Counted from the first letter of the stretch, positions 1 through 9,550 are shown. The stretch: DNA of 64,000 nt from Carboxydothermus hydrogenoformans Z-2901 (GCF_000012865.1 NC_007503.1:1956001-2020000); one strand, 5' to 3'. Program-made: numbers and translations. The notes: generated by a model from the letters alone, not told the origin.

Positions 1-134
1 AAAAACAAAAAATTCCAGGTATTTTCTCCCGGAAGTACATCTGGTAATTGATTAGTTGAAAAAAACTGACCCCACTGGCACTTTACAACCGGAAATTCAG
101 CCGTTAATTTCCGAAGCGGTTCTTTCCAGGTCAT
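1..134 (-). CDS. Partial unidentified protein, 5' end only (runs off the left edge)
   Basis: On the minus strand an ATG at 134 opens a frame with no stop through base 1, giving about 44 residues beginning MTWKEPLRKL and containing CQWGQFF. The frame fully covers the otherwise empty first 96 bases, and its codon choice looks like that of neighbouring genes. It overlaps the last 38 bases of the upstream gene, which would suggest translational coupling. No strong ribosome binding site is visible and no family was recognised. Whether this is a real gene depends on sequence beyond the window. Confidence 0.45.
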   Translation of the reverse strand, partial: MTWKEPLRKLTAEFPVVKCQWGQFFSTNQLPDVLPGENTWNFLF

Positions 135-876
135 CCCGATACAAATTTTCAAGGTAATAATGGTTTTTTAGATCTATCGTCAATTTATCCCATAAATACA
201 ATCTTCTTTGCAATTCAATTGCGTATTCCCTCGTCAGCATACACTTAATCTCAGCAGTGTGGGGCTCGTTATTAAACTCCTCCAAAGTTTTCAGCCTTTT
301 ATCTTTACGGTCTGTGAGAAGCGCCAGGATATTTCTGCCATGTTCCTGACAATTTTCTTCCAGATAAAACCTGATAGTATGGATAAGACCGGTAATAAGA
401 AAATGCTCTTCAATTATTCCTTTTCCGGCATATTGCCTTAAATGAGCATAAAATTCCGCTTTTAAATCCTTTAAATACTGTAAAGAGTGAAAATACTCTT
501 CCTTATGCTTATTAAGTTTTAAAAGTTTTAGACCTCTCGCAATTCCCCCAATACTTCTTAAACACAGGGTCGTAAGCTCAATTCCATCAAAAACATACCG
601 TTCCTTAGTTATTTCATTGATAAAAAGGTCATAGATGTGGATAAACTTATCAATCAATAAACCTTCCTGCAATTTATCCCGGAACTCCTCCCTAAACTCT
701 TCTTTATGTAAAAGTGTTTCGCACAGGCTTTCCAAATCCAAATCAGATAGTTCGGGATTGGTGTCATAAATTGAAAGGATTAACTGATTAACATATCTGT
801 TAAGCTGTGGTTTTAGTTTTTCAACATTTTCGCTATTTAAGTTTTTTATTAAATCTTTTAAACTCTTGTAAAACAT
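97..876 (-). CDS. Hypothetical helical cytoplasmic protein (about 260 aa)
   Basis: The product is unrecognised. It is highly charged, rich in Leu, Glu and Lys, apparently all-helical, and has no signal peptide or membrane segment. An upstream ATG at 942 would give 281 residues, but it has no ribosome binding site. The ATG at 876 has GGAAGGGG eight bases upstream, so it is preferred; the ATG at 882 is too close to the same site. The gene lies just downstream of the DUF1287 gene on the same strand and may be co-transcribed with it. Its 3' end overlaps a possible next gene. No function is proposed. Confidence 0.7.
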   Translation of the reverse strand: MFYKSLKDLIKNLNSENVEKLKPQLNRYVNQLILSIYDTNPELSDLDLESLCETLLHKEEFREEFRDKLQEGLLIDKFIHIYDLFINEITKERYVFDGIELTTLCLRSIGGIARGLKLLKLNKHKEEYFHSLQYLKDLKAEFYAHLRQYAGKGIIEEHFLITGLIHTIRFYLEENCQEHGRNILALLTDRKDKRLKTLEEFNNEPHTAEIKCMLTREYAIELQRRLYLWDKLTIDLKNHYYLENLYRDDLERTASEING

Positions 877-954
877 AAACATCACCCCTTCCACGCCTCG
901 AAAGACAGGCAATTTTATTCTTGCAAATAAGCCTTTAAACATAAAGGCATAAAA

Positions 955-1647
955 CTAATTTTTCAGGGGAAACCGGTAATGCCCGACAATTCCCGGCAGC
1001 CACCATAAAAGTTCATCCGCCTCGCGGGGATAAGGGCCGGCGTTGTGGATGATAAAGGGTACACCGTCCGGCCGTCGTTTATCCGAGATGATAGCTATAT
1101 GCTGGGGGTTTTTAAAAACTACGATATCGCCCCCCTGCCATTCTTTTAAGTTTTTCGGGTCGCCGGGGATAAGTTTTAAGGTGAGGCTTTGGGCGTGACG
1201 ACGGAAGAAAACGTCTAAATTTGGTACCCGACGAAAGTCGATGTTGGGATCGGGTTTGCCTCCTACCCGGGGGTAAGCTTCGGGATGTTCTTTTATGTCT
1301 TGATCGACCATCTCTTTTAAATCATACCCGGCGTTTTTAAAAGCCCGCCAAATAACATCGGTGCATACTCCTTCATTATCCGGAGGATAGCCCCCCCGGT
1401 AATATGCACTTTTATAGCGGGGTTTCCTGGCGACTTCCAGCCGCGCTCCCTGGACAATATCATCTAAATCATAAAGGCCGTCGCCATCCTGGTCGTGGCG
1501 GATAACTACTTTTTCGACTTTGACCTTCGGGCCAAAAGCTTCCTTTAACGTATAGTAAGAATACTTTAGGACAAAACCGTCCCGGTAGAAAATTGAAACA
1601 CTTAAAGCCAGGAAAATTAAGATAATAAGCAAAAGTTTTTTGGACAT
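955..1647 (-). CDS. DUF1287 family protein, membrane-anchored, NlpC/P60-like fold
   Basis: The 230-residue protein has an N-terminal hydrophobic segment (about residues 4-20) that would act as a signal anchor, placing the rest outside the membrane. The remainder matches the DUF1287 pattern as I know it: a GVCTDVIWRAF segment holding a conserved Cys, then HIAIISD and HNAG segments supplying candidate His residues. The Cys-His arrangement resembles NlpC/P60 cysteine peptidases, so a cell-wall role is possible but is inference. An Asp-rich DQDGDGLYDLDD stretch (about residues 52-63) looks like a calcium-binding loop. The gene is divergent from mntA. Confidence 0.75.
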   Translation of the reverse strand: MSKKLLLIILIFLALSVSIFYRDGFVLKYSYYTLKEAFGPKVKVEKVVIRHDQDGDGLYDLDDIVQGARLEVARKPRYKSAYYRGGYPPDNEGVCTDVIWRAFKNAGYDLKEMVDQDIKEHPEAYPRVGGKPDPNIDFRRVPNLDVFFRRHAQSLTLKLIPGDPKNLKEWQGGDIVVFKNPQHIAIISDKRRPDGVPFIIHNAGPYPREADELLWWLPGIVGHYRFPLKN

Positions 1648-1686
1648 TTTTAAAACCTTCTTATTGGTAAATTTTACTAATGGTTG

Positions 1687-1716
1687 TTGACTTTATTTGT
1701 AAATTAACATTAGAAT
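1687..1716 (+). promoter_or_regulatory. Promoter for the mntA/hepT pair
   Basis: TTGACT at 1687-1692 and TAGAAT at 1711-1716 are separated by 18 bp and lie 28 bp upstream of the preferred TTG start of mntA. This is a good sigma-A type match in the divergent intergenic region. Confidence 0.6.
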
Positions 1717-1744
1717 AAAAACAAAGCAAAAGGAGATGGTTTTA

Positions 1745-2176
1745 TTGCCGGAACTTATAAAATTAAATATTCAAGATTTGCTCGACAAAATCCTGCCGGT
1801 TTTAAAATCCTACCCCCAAATTGAAGCAGCTTATCTATTTGGCTCAGCCCTTGTCCGGGTCCGGCCGGATAGTGATATTGATATTGCTTTACTTTTATCT
1901 CCCGACATAGATGTAGAAGATCTGGAAAGCTGGACTTTAGCCGAAGAAATTGGTCTTCATTTAACTCGTTTAGTTGGGCGAAGCTTTGATATATCCCTTT
2001 TAAATACTAAAGATTATATATTTGCCATGAATGTTTTAACAAGTGGTAAGCTTATATATGTTAAAAACAATGATCTTTTGGGGGATTTTATCGAAAAGGT
2101 AAGTTTGCGTCACCGCATGTGGTACAATTATTACAAACGGGCTCTTCTGGAGGTTGTCGAAAATGACCGCAAATAA
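1745..2176 (+). CDS. mntA: MntA-type minimal nucleotidyltransferase antitoxin
   Basis: This is a minimal nucleotidyltransferase of about 143 residues. The signature GSALVRVRPDSDID gives a GS-x9-D-x-D active site, within the range for the polymerase-beta superfamily, and the third acidic residue is expected further on. In characterised MntA/HepT systems this enzyme AMPylates and silences the HepT toxin. The start is set by AGGAG at 1731-1735: the ATG at 1736 abuts it, while the in-frame TTG at 1745 lies nine bases away and is preferred. The stop overlaps the first ATG of the toxin frame (2163), the usual coupling for this pair. Confidence 0.85.
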   Translation: MPELIKLNIQDLLDKILPVLKSYPQIEAAYLFGSALVRVRPDSDIDIALLLSPDIDVEDLESWTLAEEIGLHLTRLVGRSFDISLLNTKDYIFAMNVLTSGKLIYVKNNDLLGDFIEKVSLRHRMWYNYYKRALLEVVENDRK

Positions 2177-2595
2177 ATATATCGATAAGGATAGAATCTT
2201 AAGAAAAATTGCTTATATCAAGGAAGAAGTTACTCCATTAAATGAACTTTTGCAGAAAAAAACTTTTTCCGAAATATTAAAAGACACAAATAAAAGGAAT
2301 AAAATACTCATTGCAGACATCCATTGAAGCAATGATCGATATAGCCTTTCATATAAGTTCAAAAGCGTTTAATAAAGCACCTGTTGATGGCCGCGATGCT
2401 TTTACAATCTTAGCTCAAAACGGGGTACTAAAAGAGGAAAATCTTTTAACTTATTTAAAAATGATAGCTTTTAGAAATAAAATTGTCCACGGTTATCAAA
2501 GTATCGAAGATGAAAAAATTTTGGAAATTGCTAAGAATAATATTTCTGATTTTAATAATTTCATTAATGAAATATTAACTTTTATTAATAACTGA
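2163..2595 (+). pseudogene. hepT: HepT-type toxin (HEPN RNase), broken by a one-base frameshift
   Basis: An ATG at 2163 starts a frame that stops at 2327 after 54 residues. From about 2311 a second frame runs to 2595. Removing one A from the AAAA run at 2301-2304 joins them into a single 143-residue reading frame (span 433 bases, one more than a multiple of three). The join reads NKYSLQTSIEAMIDIA, a typical HepT sequence. The second half carries RNKIVHGY, the R-x4-H-x-Y motif of HEPN toxins, in which Arg and His are catalytic and Tyr is the AMPylation site. The gene is therefore an inactivated toxin, a slippage-dependent gene, or a sequencing error. The antitoxin frame is intact. Confidence 0.85.
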
Positions 2596-2597
2596 AA

Positions 2598-2630
2598 AAT
2601 CCCGGGGTTTCCCCCGGGTTCTTTATTTTG
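2598..2630. terminator. Bidirectional terminator between hepT and the convergent membrane gene
   Basis: The stem CCCGGGG (2601-2607) pairs with CCCCGGG (2612-2618). A T-rich tract follows on the plus strand, and an A-rich tract precedes it on the other side. It sits between two convergent stop codons, so it can serve both genes. Confidence 0.75.
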
Positions 2631-2946
2631 GCTGGGTTAGCACCAAATACGCTATATAAGCTAAAATTCCGTACACTCCCAGAAAAAACAGCGTCGAAAG
2701 AATCTTTTGGCCCAGTTTAAATAAAACGAGACCAGCCAGCAAGAAAAGTAGGATCCCACCGCCGTAAAGCCTTGCTATCCCTTCTGCCCCGTATAAAAAA
2801 TAAAACGAAAAAGGTAGCATTAAAACCAAACTTAAGATTAAATAAACAATCTTCTTTAAAATCATCCCGGCCAAAAGTACCGCTGCCCCCACTAAAACCA
2901 GGGGCCAGCCAAAGATAGCCGGCATTAGGCTTGAAAAGAGGTCCAT
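2623..2946 (-). CDS. Small hypothetical membrane protein
   Basis: The product is about 107 residues, nearly all hydrophobic, with roughly four predicted membrane helices (IFGWPLVLVGAAVLLAG, then IVYLILSLVLMLPF, then GGGILLFLLAGLVLF, then the C-terminal segment). A longer frame from 3030 has a charged N-terminus and no good initiation site. The ATG at 2946 follows AAAGGTGG with proper spacing, so that start is preferred. No family was recognised. It lies alone between a bidirectional terminator and the FtsX-type exporter. Confidence 0.65.
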   Translation of the reverse strand: MDLFSSLMPAIFGWPLVLVGAAVLLAGMILKKIVYLILSLVLMLPFSFYFLYGAEGIARLYGGGILLFLLAGLVLFKLGQKILSTLFFLGVYGILAYIAYLVLTQPK

Positions 2947-3103
2947 CTCCCCACCACCTTTAAAAGTATAAATATTTTTCGGCTGCCGTTCTAACATGCC
3001 GCTCACCTGCCGCTTTCTTCTTACCATCATCCTACCATGATTTTACAGTTAAGTAAACGGTGCATTTTTTACTTACCCCCAACCACTTACGACTTAACAC
3101 CCT

Positions 3104-5308
3104 TTAATCCACCTGCTCTTTTAAGATTTCCCCCGGGGGAATGGCGGCGATTTTCCGCCGGTTTAAGAATTTGGCAAAAAGCCAGGTAAGTAAAAGCACG
3201 CCAAACACCAGCCCCCAGGTTTTGGCAGATACGATCATGTTAAAGGAAAAGTCGATAACTTTGGTGGCCTGGGCCATTAAGTAATTGAAAAGCCTGTAAA
3301 ATAACGGTATTCCCAGGACAAAGCCGGCTAAAAACAAAAGGTCGTTACTGCCTAAAATCATAAAATTCACTTCATTATTGCTCCAGCCTAAAATTTTTAA
3401 TAAGCTTATAGTGCGCCGGTTTTCCTGAATAATCAGGGAAGTCAGCACGAAAATCACCGCCAAGGCAAATAAGATGGCAACCATCCCCATGATGCTGACC
3501 GATATTTCTAAAGGTTTAGCGGTGTTTTCTAATGCTTTATTTAGATACTGTTTATCAAAAAAGGCAACGAGTTTATCTTCGGGAATAGTTAATTTTGGGT
3601 TGCTCCAGAGACCGTTATAGTAATTATCCGGCAGATTTAAAAGCTTATTTAGGTCTTCTTGGTAGATAAAAATTGTGTTGCCTAAAGTGATATCGGCTAC
3701 CGCCACTATATCTAAAGAAAGTTTTTTCTTGCCTACCGTTTCTAATTCCATCAACTGCCCCGGTACCAGACCGGTTTTTTCGGAAAGAGGCTTGGAGATA
3801 ACGATACCATTACCTCCAAGCTTAACCATCCCGCCTTTATCTCTAACCGTCACCATTCTGGAGCCAGGTTTAATTCCGTAAAGCTGGGCGTTTATTTTGG
3901 TTCCGGAAATCTTTGCCGGGACTACAGTAAAACTTTCGGCTCCTTCGGGCACCTGGTCTAAAGGTGAGGTCAGAAGGTACTGGTACTGAAAATGAAAGAC
4001 CTCGCCAAAACTCTGGGTCATGAGCTTTCCTATGGAATCCTTGGCCGCCAGACCATAGGCAAGTAAAAAGGTGGCGAAAGCTATGCCCACGATTAAAATT
4101 ATCCCCCGCGCCGCATTGATCGCCCCCTGCTTTAGAGCCATTCGGGTAAGGAAATTGGTTCCCTCGCCAATTTTCAGGAAGGGCTTTTTAAAGCGGCCTT
4201 TTTCCAGACCTTTGATTAGCTCTAAGACCGGACGCTTCATCATCCCCCTGAGGGCGAGATAAGTCACCGGGAAAATAAATACCGCCGGCAGCAGGAGTCC
4301 GGTAATTATTATCTGAGGTAGAAATTTAAAGCTTATTATGGGGATATTAAAATACGCGGCATAAAACCGGGCTAAAGGGATGGCCAGGCCTATCCCGGCA
4401 ACACACCCCAGAACTGACCCAAACAACCAGAGATAAAAGGGAAAACCCAAAAGCGCCCGGAGCACTTCCCCGGAGGTATAACCCAGGGCAAAAAGCGCCC
4501 CGATTTCCTGCTGCATGGCGCCGATTTGCCGCCGTAAAACCGTAAAGAGAAGAACCGAAGCAACGACTAAAAGAAGGGTTGGAAACTGGGTAGCTATGAT
4601 TTTGGCCCCTTTAATTTTCGCGTCCACATAATAAACCCGGGGATTTTCGGTGATCTTCTGCAGGGAGAGGAGAGATGCATTGGCACTAAGTTCCGAGACA
4701 AACTCATCGGTAATCTTACCCCGCACCATATAGTAGTGGTACGGCACCGGCCCTAATGTTTTTACTTCCTCCGTCGGTAGCACCGCAATGCCAAACTCGT
4801 TGGGGTCGTTTAAAAGGTCGGAATCGTTTTTAATAATGTAAATATAATCGGGCAGAGCCAAACTCCCAGCAATTTTATATTTCTTTCCACCAAAAGTTAT
4901 GGTATCACCGATTTTTAACCCATTAGCTTTTAAAAATAACGGATCAATATAAATCACATCTCCCGCTTCTTCCCGGGATAAATAAGGCAGGTTAACTTTT
5001 TGGCTTTTACTCAAAACCCGCAAGGTTTTCCCCTGCCACTCCACATCTTTTTGAAAGCGTTCTTCGATTGAAAGGTTGTACTTTTGCTCAAAATAACTTA
5101 CATCCACCGGCTTTAAGGTAGAAAAATGGGCAGACTCCTGGCGGTATTTTTCTTTAAAATCCCGGTAGTTTTCGGTGATATTTTCCATGGATAGCTGCAA
5201 AGACAGGTAAGTTACCACTGCAATAAAAATTAAAAATATCGTCCCCACATACTGGGCTTTATTTTTGCGAATTATCCTTCCCGGAATTTTCCCGATTACC
5301 ATTACCAC
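3104..5308 (-). CDS. FtsX/MacB-type ABC transporter permease
   Basis: This 734-residue permease has the FtsX layout: an N-terminal membrane helix (about 20-40), a large extracytoplasmic domain, three helices (about 235-350), a second extracytoplasmic domain, and three C-terminal helices (about 605-720). The first three-helix block ends in ALRGMMKRPVLELIKG, typical of these permeases. The start is GTG at 5308 or ATG at 5302; both follow GGGAGG and overlap or abut the stop of the ATPase gene, so the pair is translationally coupled. The substrate is unknown. Family members export lipids, peptides or lipoproteins, or signal to cell-wall hydrolases. Confidence 0.85.
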   Translation of the reverse strand: MVMVIGKIPGRIIRKNKAQYVGTIFLIFIAVVTYLSLQLSMENITENYRDFKEKYRQESAHFSTLKPVDVSYFEQKYNLSIEERFQKDVEWQGKTLRVLSKSQKVNLPYLSREEAGDVIYIDPLFLKANGLKIGDTITFGGKKYKIAGSLALPDYIYIIKNDSDLLNDPNEFGIAVLPTEEVKTLGPVPYHYYMVRGKITDEFVSELSANASLLSLQKITENPRVYYVDAKIKGAKIIATQFPTLLLVVASVLLFTVLRRQIGAMQQEIGALFALGYTSGEVLRALLGFPFYLWLFGSVLGCVAGIGLAIPLARFYAAYFNIPIISFKFLPQIIITGLLLPAVFIFPVTYLALRGMMKRPVLELIKGLEKGRFKKPFLKIGEGTNFLTRMALKQGAINAARGIILIVGIAFATFLLAYGLAAKDSIGKLMTQSFGEVFHFQYQYLLTSPLDQVPEGAESFTVVPAKISGTKINAQLYGIKPGSRMVTVRDKGGMVKLGGNGIVISKPLSEKTGLVPGQLMELETVGKKKLSLDIVAVADITLGNTIFIYQEDLNKLLNLPDNYYNGLWSNPKLTIPEDKLVAFFDKQYLNKALENTAKPLEISVSIMGMVAILFALAVIFVLTSLIIQENRRTISLLKILGWSNNEVNFMILGSNDLLFLAGFVLGIPLFYRLFNYLMAQATKVIDFSFNMIVSAKTWGLVFGVLLLTWLFAKFLNRRKIAAIPPGEILKEQVD

Positions 5309-6000
5309 TCGACCTCCCGGGCGGCAATCGGCGCCGGATTTTCGCTAAATCCCGTCACCTGGCCGCTTCTCAAGGTCACAACCCCGTGACACATCCGGGC
5401 AATGGCCTGGTTGTGGGTAATTATCATTACCGTGGCTCCGGTTTCTTTATTTACCCGTTCCAGAAGCTCCAACACCTTTTTGGCATTTTGATAATCTAAC
5501 GCACCGGTTGGCTCATCGCAGAGGATTAGCGGCGGCTTTTTGACCACCGCCCGGGCAATGGCTACTCTTTGCGCTTCGCCACCGGACAGCTCTAAAGGAT
5601 ATTTGTCTTTATGTTCCAGCATACCGACCAGCTCTAAAACCGTTTTTATGTCGGCAGGGGAAGCAGAAAGGTCCGCCGCCGCCTGGACATTTTCGTAGAC
5701 GGTTAGAGTATTGATGAGGTTGTAGAACTGAAAAACAAAGCCTACCTTCTCTCTCCGGTAGCGGGTAAGTTTTTCTGGAGAATAAGAGCTGATTTCCTCA
5801 CCATCCACCCATATCTTTCCCCCATCGGGCCGGTCAATCCCGCCGATTAAATTAAATAAAGTGGATTTTCCCGAACCCGACGGCCCTAAAACAGCGTAAA
5901 TTTTTCCTTTTTCAAAAGTTAAACTTACCCTGTCCAGAGCTCGAACCTCCGCAGTTCCGGTTTTGTAAACTTTGGTTAAATCTTCGGTTTTAATGAACAC
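5302..6000 (-). CDS. ABC transporter ATP-binding protein (LolD/MacB-type)
   Basis: The protein has Walker A GPSGSGKST, signature LSGGEAQRVAIARA, Walker B LILCDEPTGALD and an H-loop ITHN, in that order. The ALD after the Walker B Glu and the overall sequence are typical of the LolD/MacB/FtsE export subfamily. Two GTG codons are possible. The one at 6000 has GGAGAGGGG eight bases upstream and is preferred; the one at 6009 abuts that site. The gene overlaps the permease start by a few bases and forms a two-gene exporter with it. Confidence 0.9.
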   Translation of the reverse strand: MFIKTEDLTKVYKTGTAEVRALDRVSLTFEKGKIYAVLGPSGSGKSTLFNLIGGIDRPDGGKIWVDGEEISSYSPEKLTRYRREKVGFVFQFYNLINTLTVYENVQAAADLSASPADIKTVLELVGMLEHKDKYPLELSGGEAQRVAIARAVVKKPPLILCDEPTGALDYQNAKKVLELLERVNKETGATVMIITHNQAIARMCHGVVTLRSGQVTGFSENPAPIAAREVEW

Positions 6001-6046
6001 ATCCCCCACCCCTCTCCGCCTAATAGCGCACAGAAGTGCGCCAACG

Positions 6047-9000
6047 TTACACCCGAACTTCCTTCTCTAAATTAATAAAATATAAATACTTTTCTTTTAC
6101 CTTTTTCCCGGTAATCTCCTCCACAGCCCGGGCGTAAAGGTTAAGCTGACCGGCATACTCTTTTAGCCGCTCGTTTAAGATATCCCCGGTGACCCGGTCG
6201 GTTTTCCAGTCAACGATAAAAAACCCATCTTCTTCAAGAGCCAAAAGGTCAATTACCCCTCGCACCAGGATTTTTTCCGAAAAACCGGTAGCCTCCGGAT
6301 AAATTTCACCGGCCTTGACTCCCAGGGTAAAGGGAAATTCCGGGTAAATTTCCCGAGCTCTAAGGATTCTCTGGCCCAAGGGCGTAGCAAAAATCCGGGC
6401 AATTTTCGTAAAATCAAGCATTTCTCTGCTTTCGGGAGGCAAAACCCCCTCCGCTACCAGCGTTTCCCCCTGGGCTTTAAGTCCGGAAGCAGACAGATCC
6501 CCTTGAAAATCAATCCGCCGCAAAAACTCGTGGTAAACAATCCCTAACATAGCTCCGTCTTCAAAGTATACTCCGGGTAAAAATACTTCATCCTCATCTT
6601 CCAAAGAAATAACGTCATCAGTGCTAAAAACTTCTTTTAAATCGGAAACGCTCATCTTCGCAGGAAGCTTAGCAATTTTTAACCCGGGATAATTAAACTC
6701 CAAACCTGCCCTAAATTGCCCGGTATAATCGGTTTCTTCGGTAAAAGGTGTTTTTGTCAGGAGCTTAACCCTTAGCACTTCTGGAAGTTCCCATTGCTCT
6801 CCCTCAATTTTTTCCTGCTGGGGATGAACTTCCACTTTAAGGCAGTCAGGTAAATCGCTGCCCTCCCTAAAAACTACTGGCCCAATCCAGTCCAGAAAGT
6901 TCCCTGCTCTGGCAATCTGGCCATCGGACAGAGTATCTTTCAAAGCCTCGGTTTGGCTTTGCCAGCCGGCCATTTTCTTTGCTAAGTTTTTCACCGTACC
7001 AACCAAAATAAGCTTTTCCCTGGCCCGGGTCAGGGCAACATACAAAATCCGCATCTCTTCCGCTAAAGTTTCCCGCCGCATCCGCTCACTCAAAATTTGC
7101 GAAGCTATGGAATGGCGCCGGATTCTTTTCTCCGGGTCAAAAAATTTAGGCCCGAAACCAAGGTCGCTGTGGAGAAAAACAGTGTTGCTGTAATCAAATT
7201 TAAACCGTTTCCCAAGGCCAACCACAAACACCACCGGAAACTCCAGCCCTTTGCTTTTATGAACGGACATAACCCGGACCACATCATCCGCCTCGCCAAT
7301 TAATTTGGCCGGTGAAAAATCCTCGGATTCTGCTGCCTGGCTTAAAAAGGTAAGAAAGTTATAAATGCCCCCACCGTTAATTTCAGCAAAATCCACTGCC
7401 AGATCATGTAACAATTTTAAATTCGCCTGCCGCACTTCTCCGCCGGGATAAGCTCCAAAAATCTCCGGTAAATTAGTTTTACGGTATATTTCATTCACGA
7501 GCTCTGCCAAACTAATTTGCCGGGACAGTTTCTGAAATTCAACTAAAAGTTCTAAAAACTTTTGGCTTTTTACCGAAAGCTCATCCTTTCCTAAAGATTT
7601 ATTTTTAAGAGCATCATAGAGAAGGCCTTCGGGGTATTCCTTCCGAACCTGCCAGAGTTCTTCATAGGTTAAACCGGCAACGGGTGAGCATAACACCGCG
7701 GCCAAAGGAACATCCTGGCAGGGGTTATCAATTACCTTTAAAAAGCTGGTCATCAGCAAAATTTCCTTGGAATTTAAAAAGCTGCCAGCTCCTTCAACGT
7801 AAACAGGTATCCCCGCCCTGGTCAATTCCTCCTGCCAAATATTGGAAGAGTTACTGAGGGAACGTGAAAGAATGACAATATCCCGGTACTGCAAAGGCCG
7901 AAATTCCTTAGTTTCCCGGTCAAAAACTTTAAAACCTTCTTCTTTGAGCTTTAAAATTTTTGCCGCTACCAGCCGGGCTTCCCGGTGGACCGCAGTTAGA
8001 TCTTCCTCGGGTTCACCGTTTGAGTTAATATCCTCTTCGGGTTTTCCTTCAATTAAGTGCAGTTCCGCAAAACAGTTAGCATTGGGAAGATAGTCTGCTC
8101 CCTTTTTAAGAAAAGCTTTTTCATCATAAGAAAGCTCCGCTACCCTTTTTTTCATGATTTGCTTAAAGATAAAGTTTACGGTAGCGATAATTTCCTCGCG
8201 GCTTCTGAAGTTCAGGCTTAACTCTATTTTCTTTTCATCAGTAAAATCTTCATATTTCTTTAGAAAAATCTCCGGCCGGGCCCAGCGAAAACGGTAAATG
8301 CTTTGCTTTACATCGCCCACCATGAAAAGATTTTGCCCATCTCTGGAGACATAAGTTAAAATCTCTTCCTGAAGGCCATTTATATCCTGGTACTCATCTA
8401 CCAATATTTCCACGTATTTTTCCCGGAGTTCCCGGTAAACTCCACTTTTTAAAATATCAAGAGCCCAGTGCTCTAAGTCGGAAAAGTCCGCAAAACCATG
8501 TTTCCTTTTTTCCTCCTGATACTTTCGGGAAAATTCCCGGACTAACTTTACCAAAGGGTCAAGATAGGAGGTTAAAGTTCTTAACTCTTCCCGAAAATTA
8601 CCTGCTTCCCAGGAAAAATAACGTTTTTTTATGGTTTCAAATTGCTCTTTTGCCTTATCCCGTAAGTCTTTTGCTTCGTCCTTGCCCCCAACTCCTCTTC
8701 CCCAGGAAAAGGTTCCAAATTTCACCTGACTCAAGTACTGCTTTGCCGCCTCGTACCCCTCATTTAGTTTCGCATACAGTCCCCGCACCTTTTCCATATC
8801 TTCTGCTAAGAGGGAAAAAGCCCTGGCCTGGCCATACTTTTCCGCTACACTTTTAGCCCGTCCTAAAAGCTCTAAGATATACTCCAACCACATTTCGGTG
8901 CTACTTTTTATTTCCCGGTACCAGAAAGTATCTTCAAACCTTTCCCAGTTCCCGTTAAATAAATTTAATGAGTCCAAAAGCCACTTTTCAGGCTCGGGAT

Positions 9001-9550
9001 TGGACCGGGAGAAATGGTAAAGGTTAAGGATTAGTTCCTTTAAGTTACGGTCATTTTTTTCATCGTTTAAATATTCCAACAGGGCAAAAAGTTCCCGGTC
9101 CCCTTTTTCGTATCTCTCCTCCAAAATTTCCTCTAAGACTTTATTTTTTAGATACGTTTCCCTTGGTCCCTCTAAAATCGCAAACTTGGTTTCATACCCA
9201 CACACCCGTCCGTATTTCCGGATAATTTTATGACAAAAGGAATGGAGGGTAGAAATATCGGCCACTGGCAACAGTTCTAACTGTTCTAAAATCCGTGAAT
9301 TTCCCGGATCTTCATTTAAACGCTTTAAAAGCTCCGTCCCAAGACGCTCTTTCATCTCTCCCGCTGCTGCCTCGGTAAAGGTAACCACCAAAAGCCGGTC
9401 TATGTCTACCGGAGGTGTATCCGTCAATACCCGGGATAATACCCGCTCCACCAGAACCGAAGTTTTCCCGGCTCCTGCAGCAGCCGATACTAACAGGGCA
9501 TTACCCCTGGAGGTGATAGCCCGCATTTGTTCGGCTGTCCAGTTTTTCAT
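6047..9550 (-). CDS. addA: ATP-dependent helicase/nuclease subunit A
   Basis: AddA is the UvrD-like 3'-5' helicase and nuclease of the AddAB complex, which resects double-strand breaks for recombination. Walker A SAAAGAGKTS lies near residue 20, helicase motif II VDEYQDIN near 390, and a helicase motif VMSVHKSKGLEFPVVF further on. The C-terminal RecB-type nuclease is marked by IVDWKTDRV and a downstream GQLNLYA. At about 1167 residues it is close to the family norm. The ATG at 9550 is chosen because GGGGGAGG lies eight bases upstream. The start lies inside the 3' end of addB, so the two are coupled. Confidence 0.95.
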   Translation of the reverse strand: MKNWTAEQMRAITSRGNALLVSAAAGAGKTSVLVERVLSRVLTDTPPVDIDRLLVVTFTEAAAGEMKERLGTELLKRLNEDPGNSRILEQLELLPVADISTLHSFCHKIIRKYGRVCGYETKFAILEGPRETYLKNKVLEEILEERYEKGDRELFALLEYLNDEKNDRNLKELILNLYHFSRSNPEPEKWLLDSLNLFNGNWERFEDTFWYREIKSSTEMWLEYILELLGRAKSVAEKYGQARAFSLLAEDMEKVRGLYAKLNEGYEAAKQYLSQVKFGTFSWGRGVGGKDEAKDLRDKAKEQFETIKKRYFSWEAGNFREELRTLTSYLDPLVKLVREFSRKYQEEKRKHGFADFSDLEHWALDILKSGVYRELREKYVEILVDEYQDINGLQEEILTYVSRDGQNLFMVGDVKQSIYRFRWARPEIFLKKYEDFTDEKKIELSLNFRSREEIIATVNFIFKQIMKKRVAELSYDEKAFLKKGADYLPNANCFAELHLIEGKPEEDINSNGEPEEDLTAVHREARLVAAKILKLKEEGFKVFDRETKEFRPLQYRDIVILSRSLSNSSNIWQEELTRAGIPVYVEGAGSFLNSKEILLMTSFLKVIDNPCQDVPLAAVLCSPVAGLTYEELWQVRKEYPEGLLYDALKNKSLGKDELSVKSQKFLELLVEFQKLSRQISLAELVNEIYRKTNLPEIFGAYPGGEVRQANLKLLHDLAVDFAEINGGGIYNFLTFLSQAAESEDFSPAKLIGEADDVVRVMSVHKSKGLEFPVVFVVGLGKRFKFDYSNTVFLHSDLGFGPKFFDPEKRIRRHSIASQILSERMRRETLAEEMRILYVALTRAREKLILVGTVKNLAKKMAGWQSQTEALKDTLSDGQIARAGNFLDWIGPVVFREGSDLPDCLKVEVHPQQEKIEGEQWELPEVLRVKLLTKTPFTEETDYTGQFRAGLEFNYPGLKIAKLPAKMSVSDLKEVFSTDDVISLEDEDEVFLPGVYFEDGAMLGIVYHEFLRRIDFQGDLSASGLKAQGETLVAEGVLPPESREMLDFTKIARIFATPLGQRILRAREIYPEFPFTLGVKAGEIYPEATGFSEKILVRGVIDLLALEEDGFFIVDWKTDRVTGDILNERLKEYAGQLNLYARAVEEITGKKVKEKYLYFINLEKEVRV

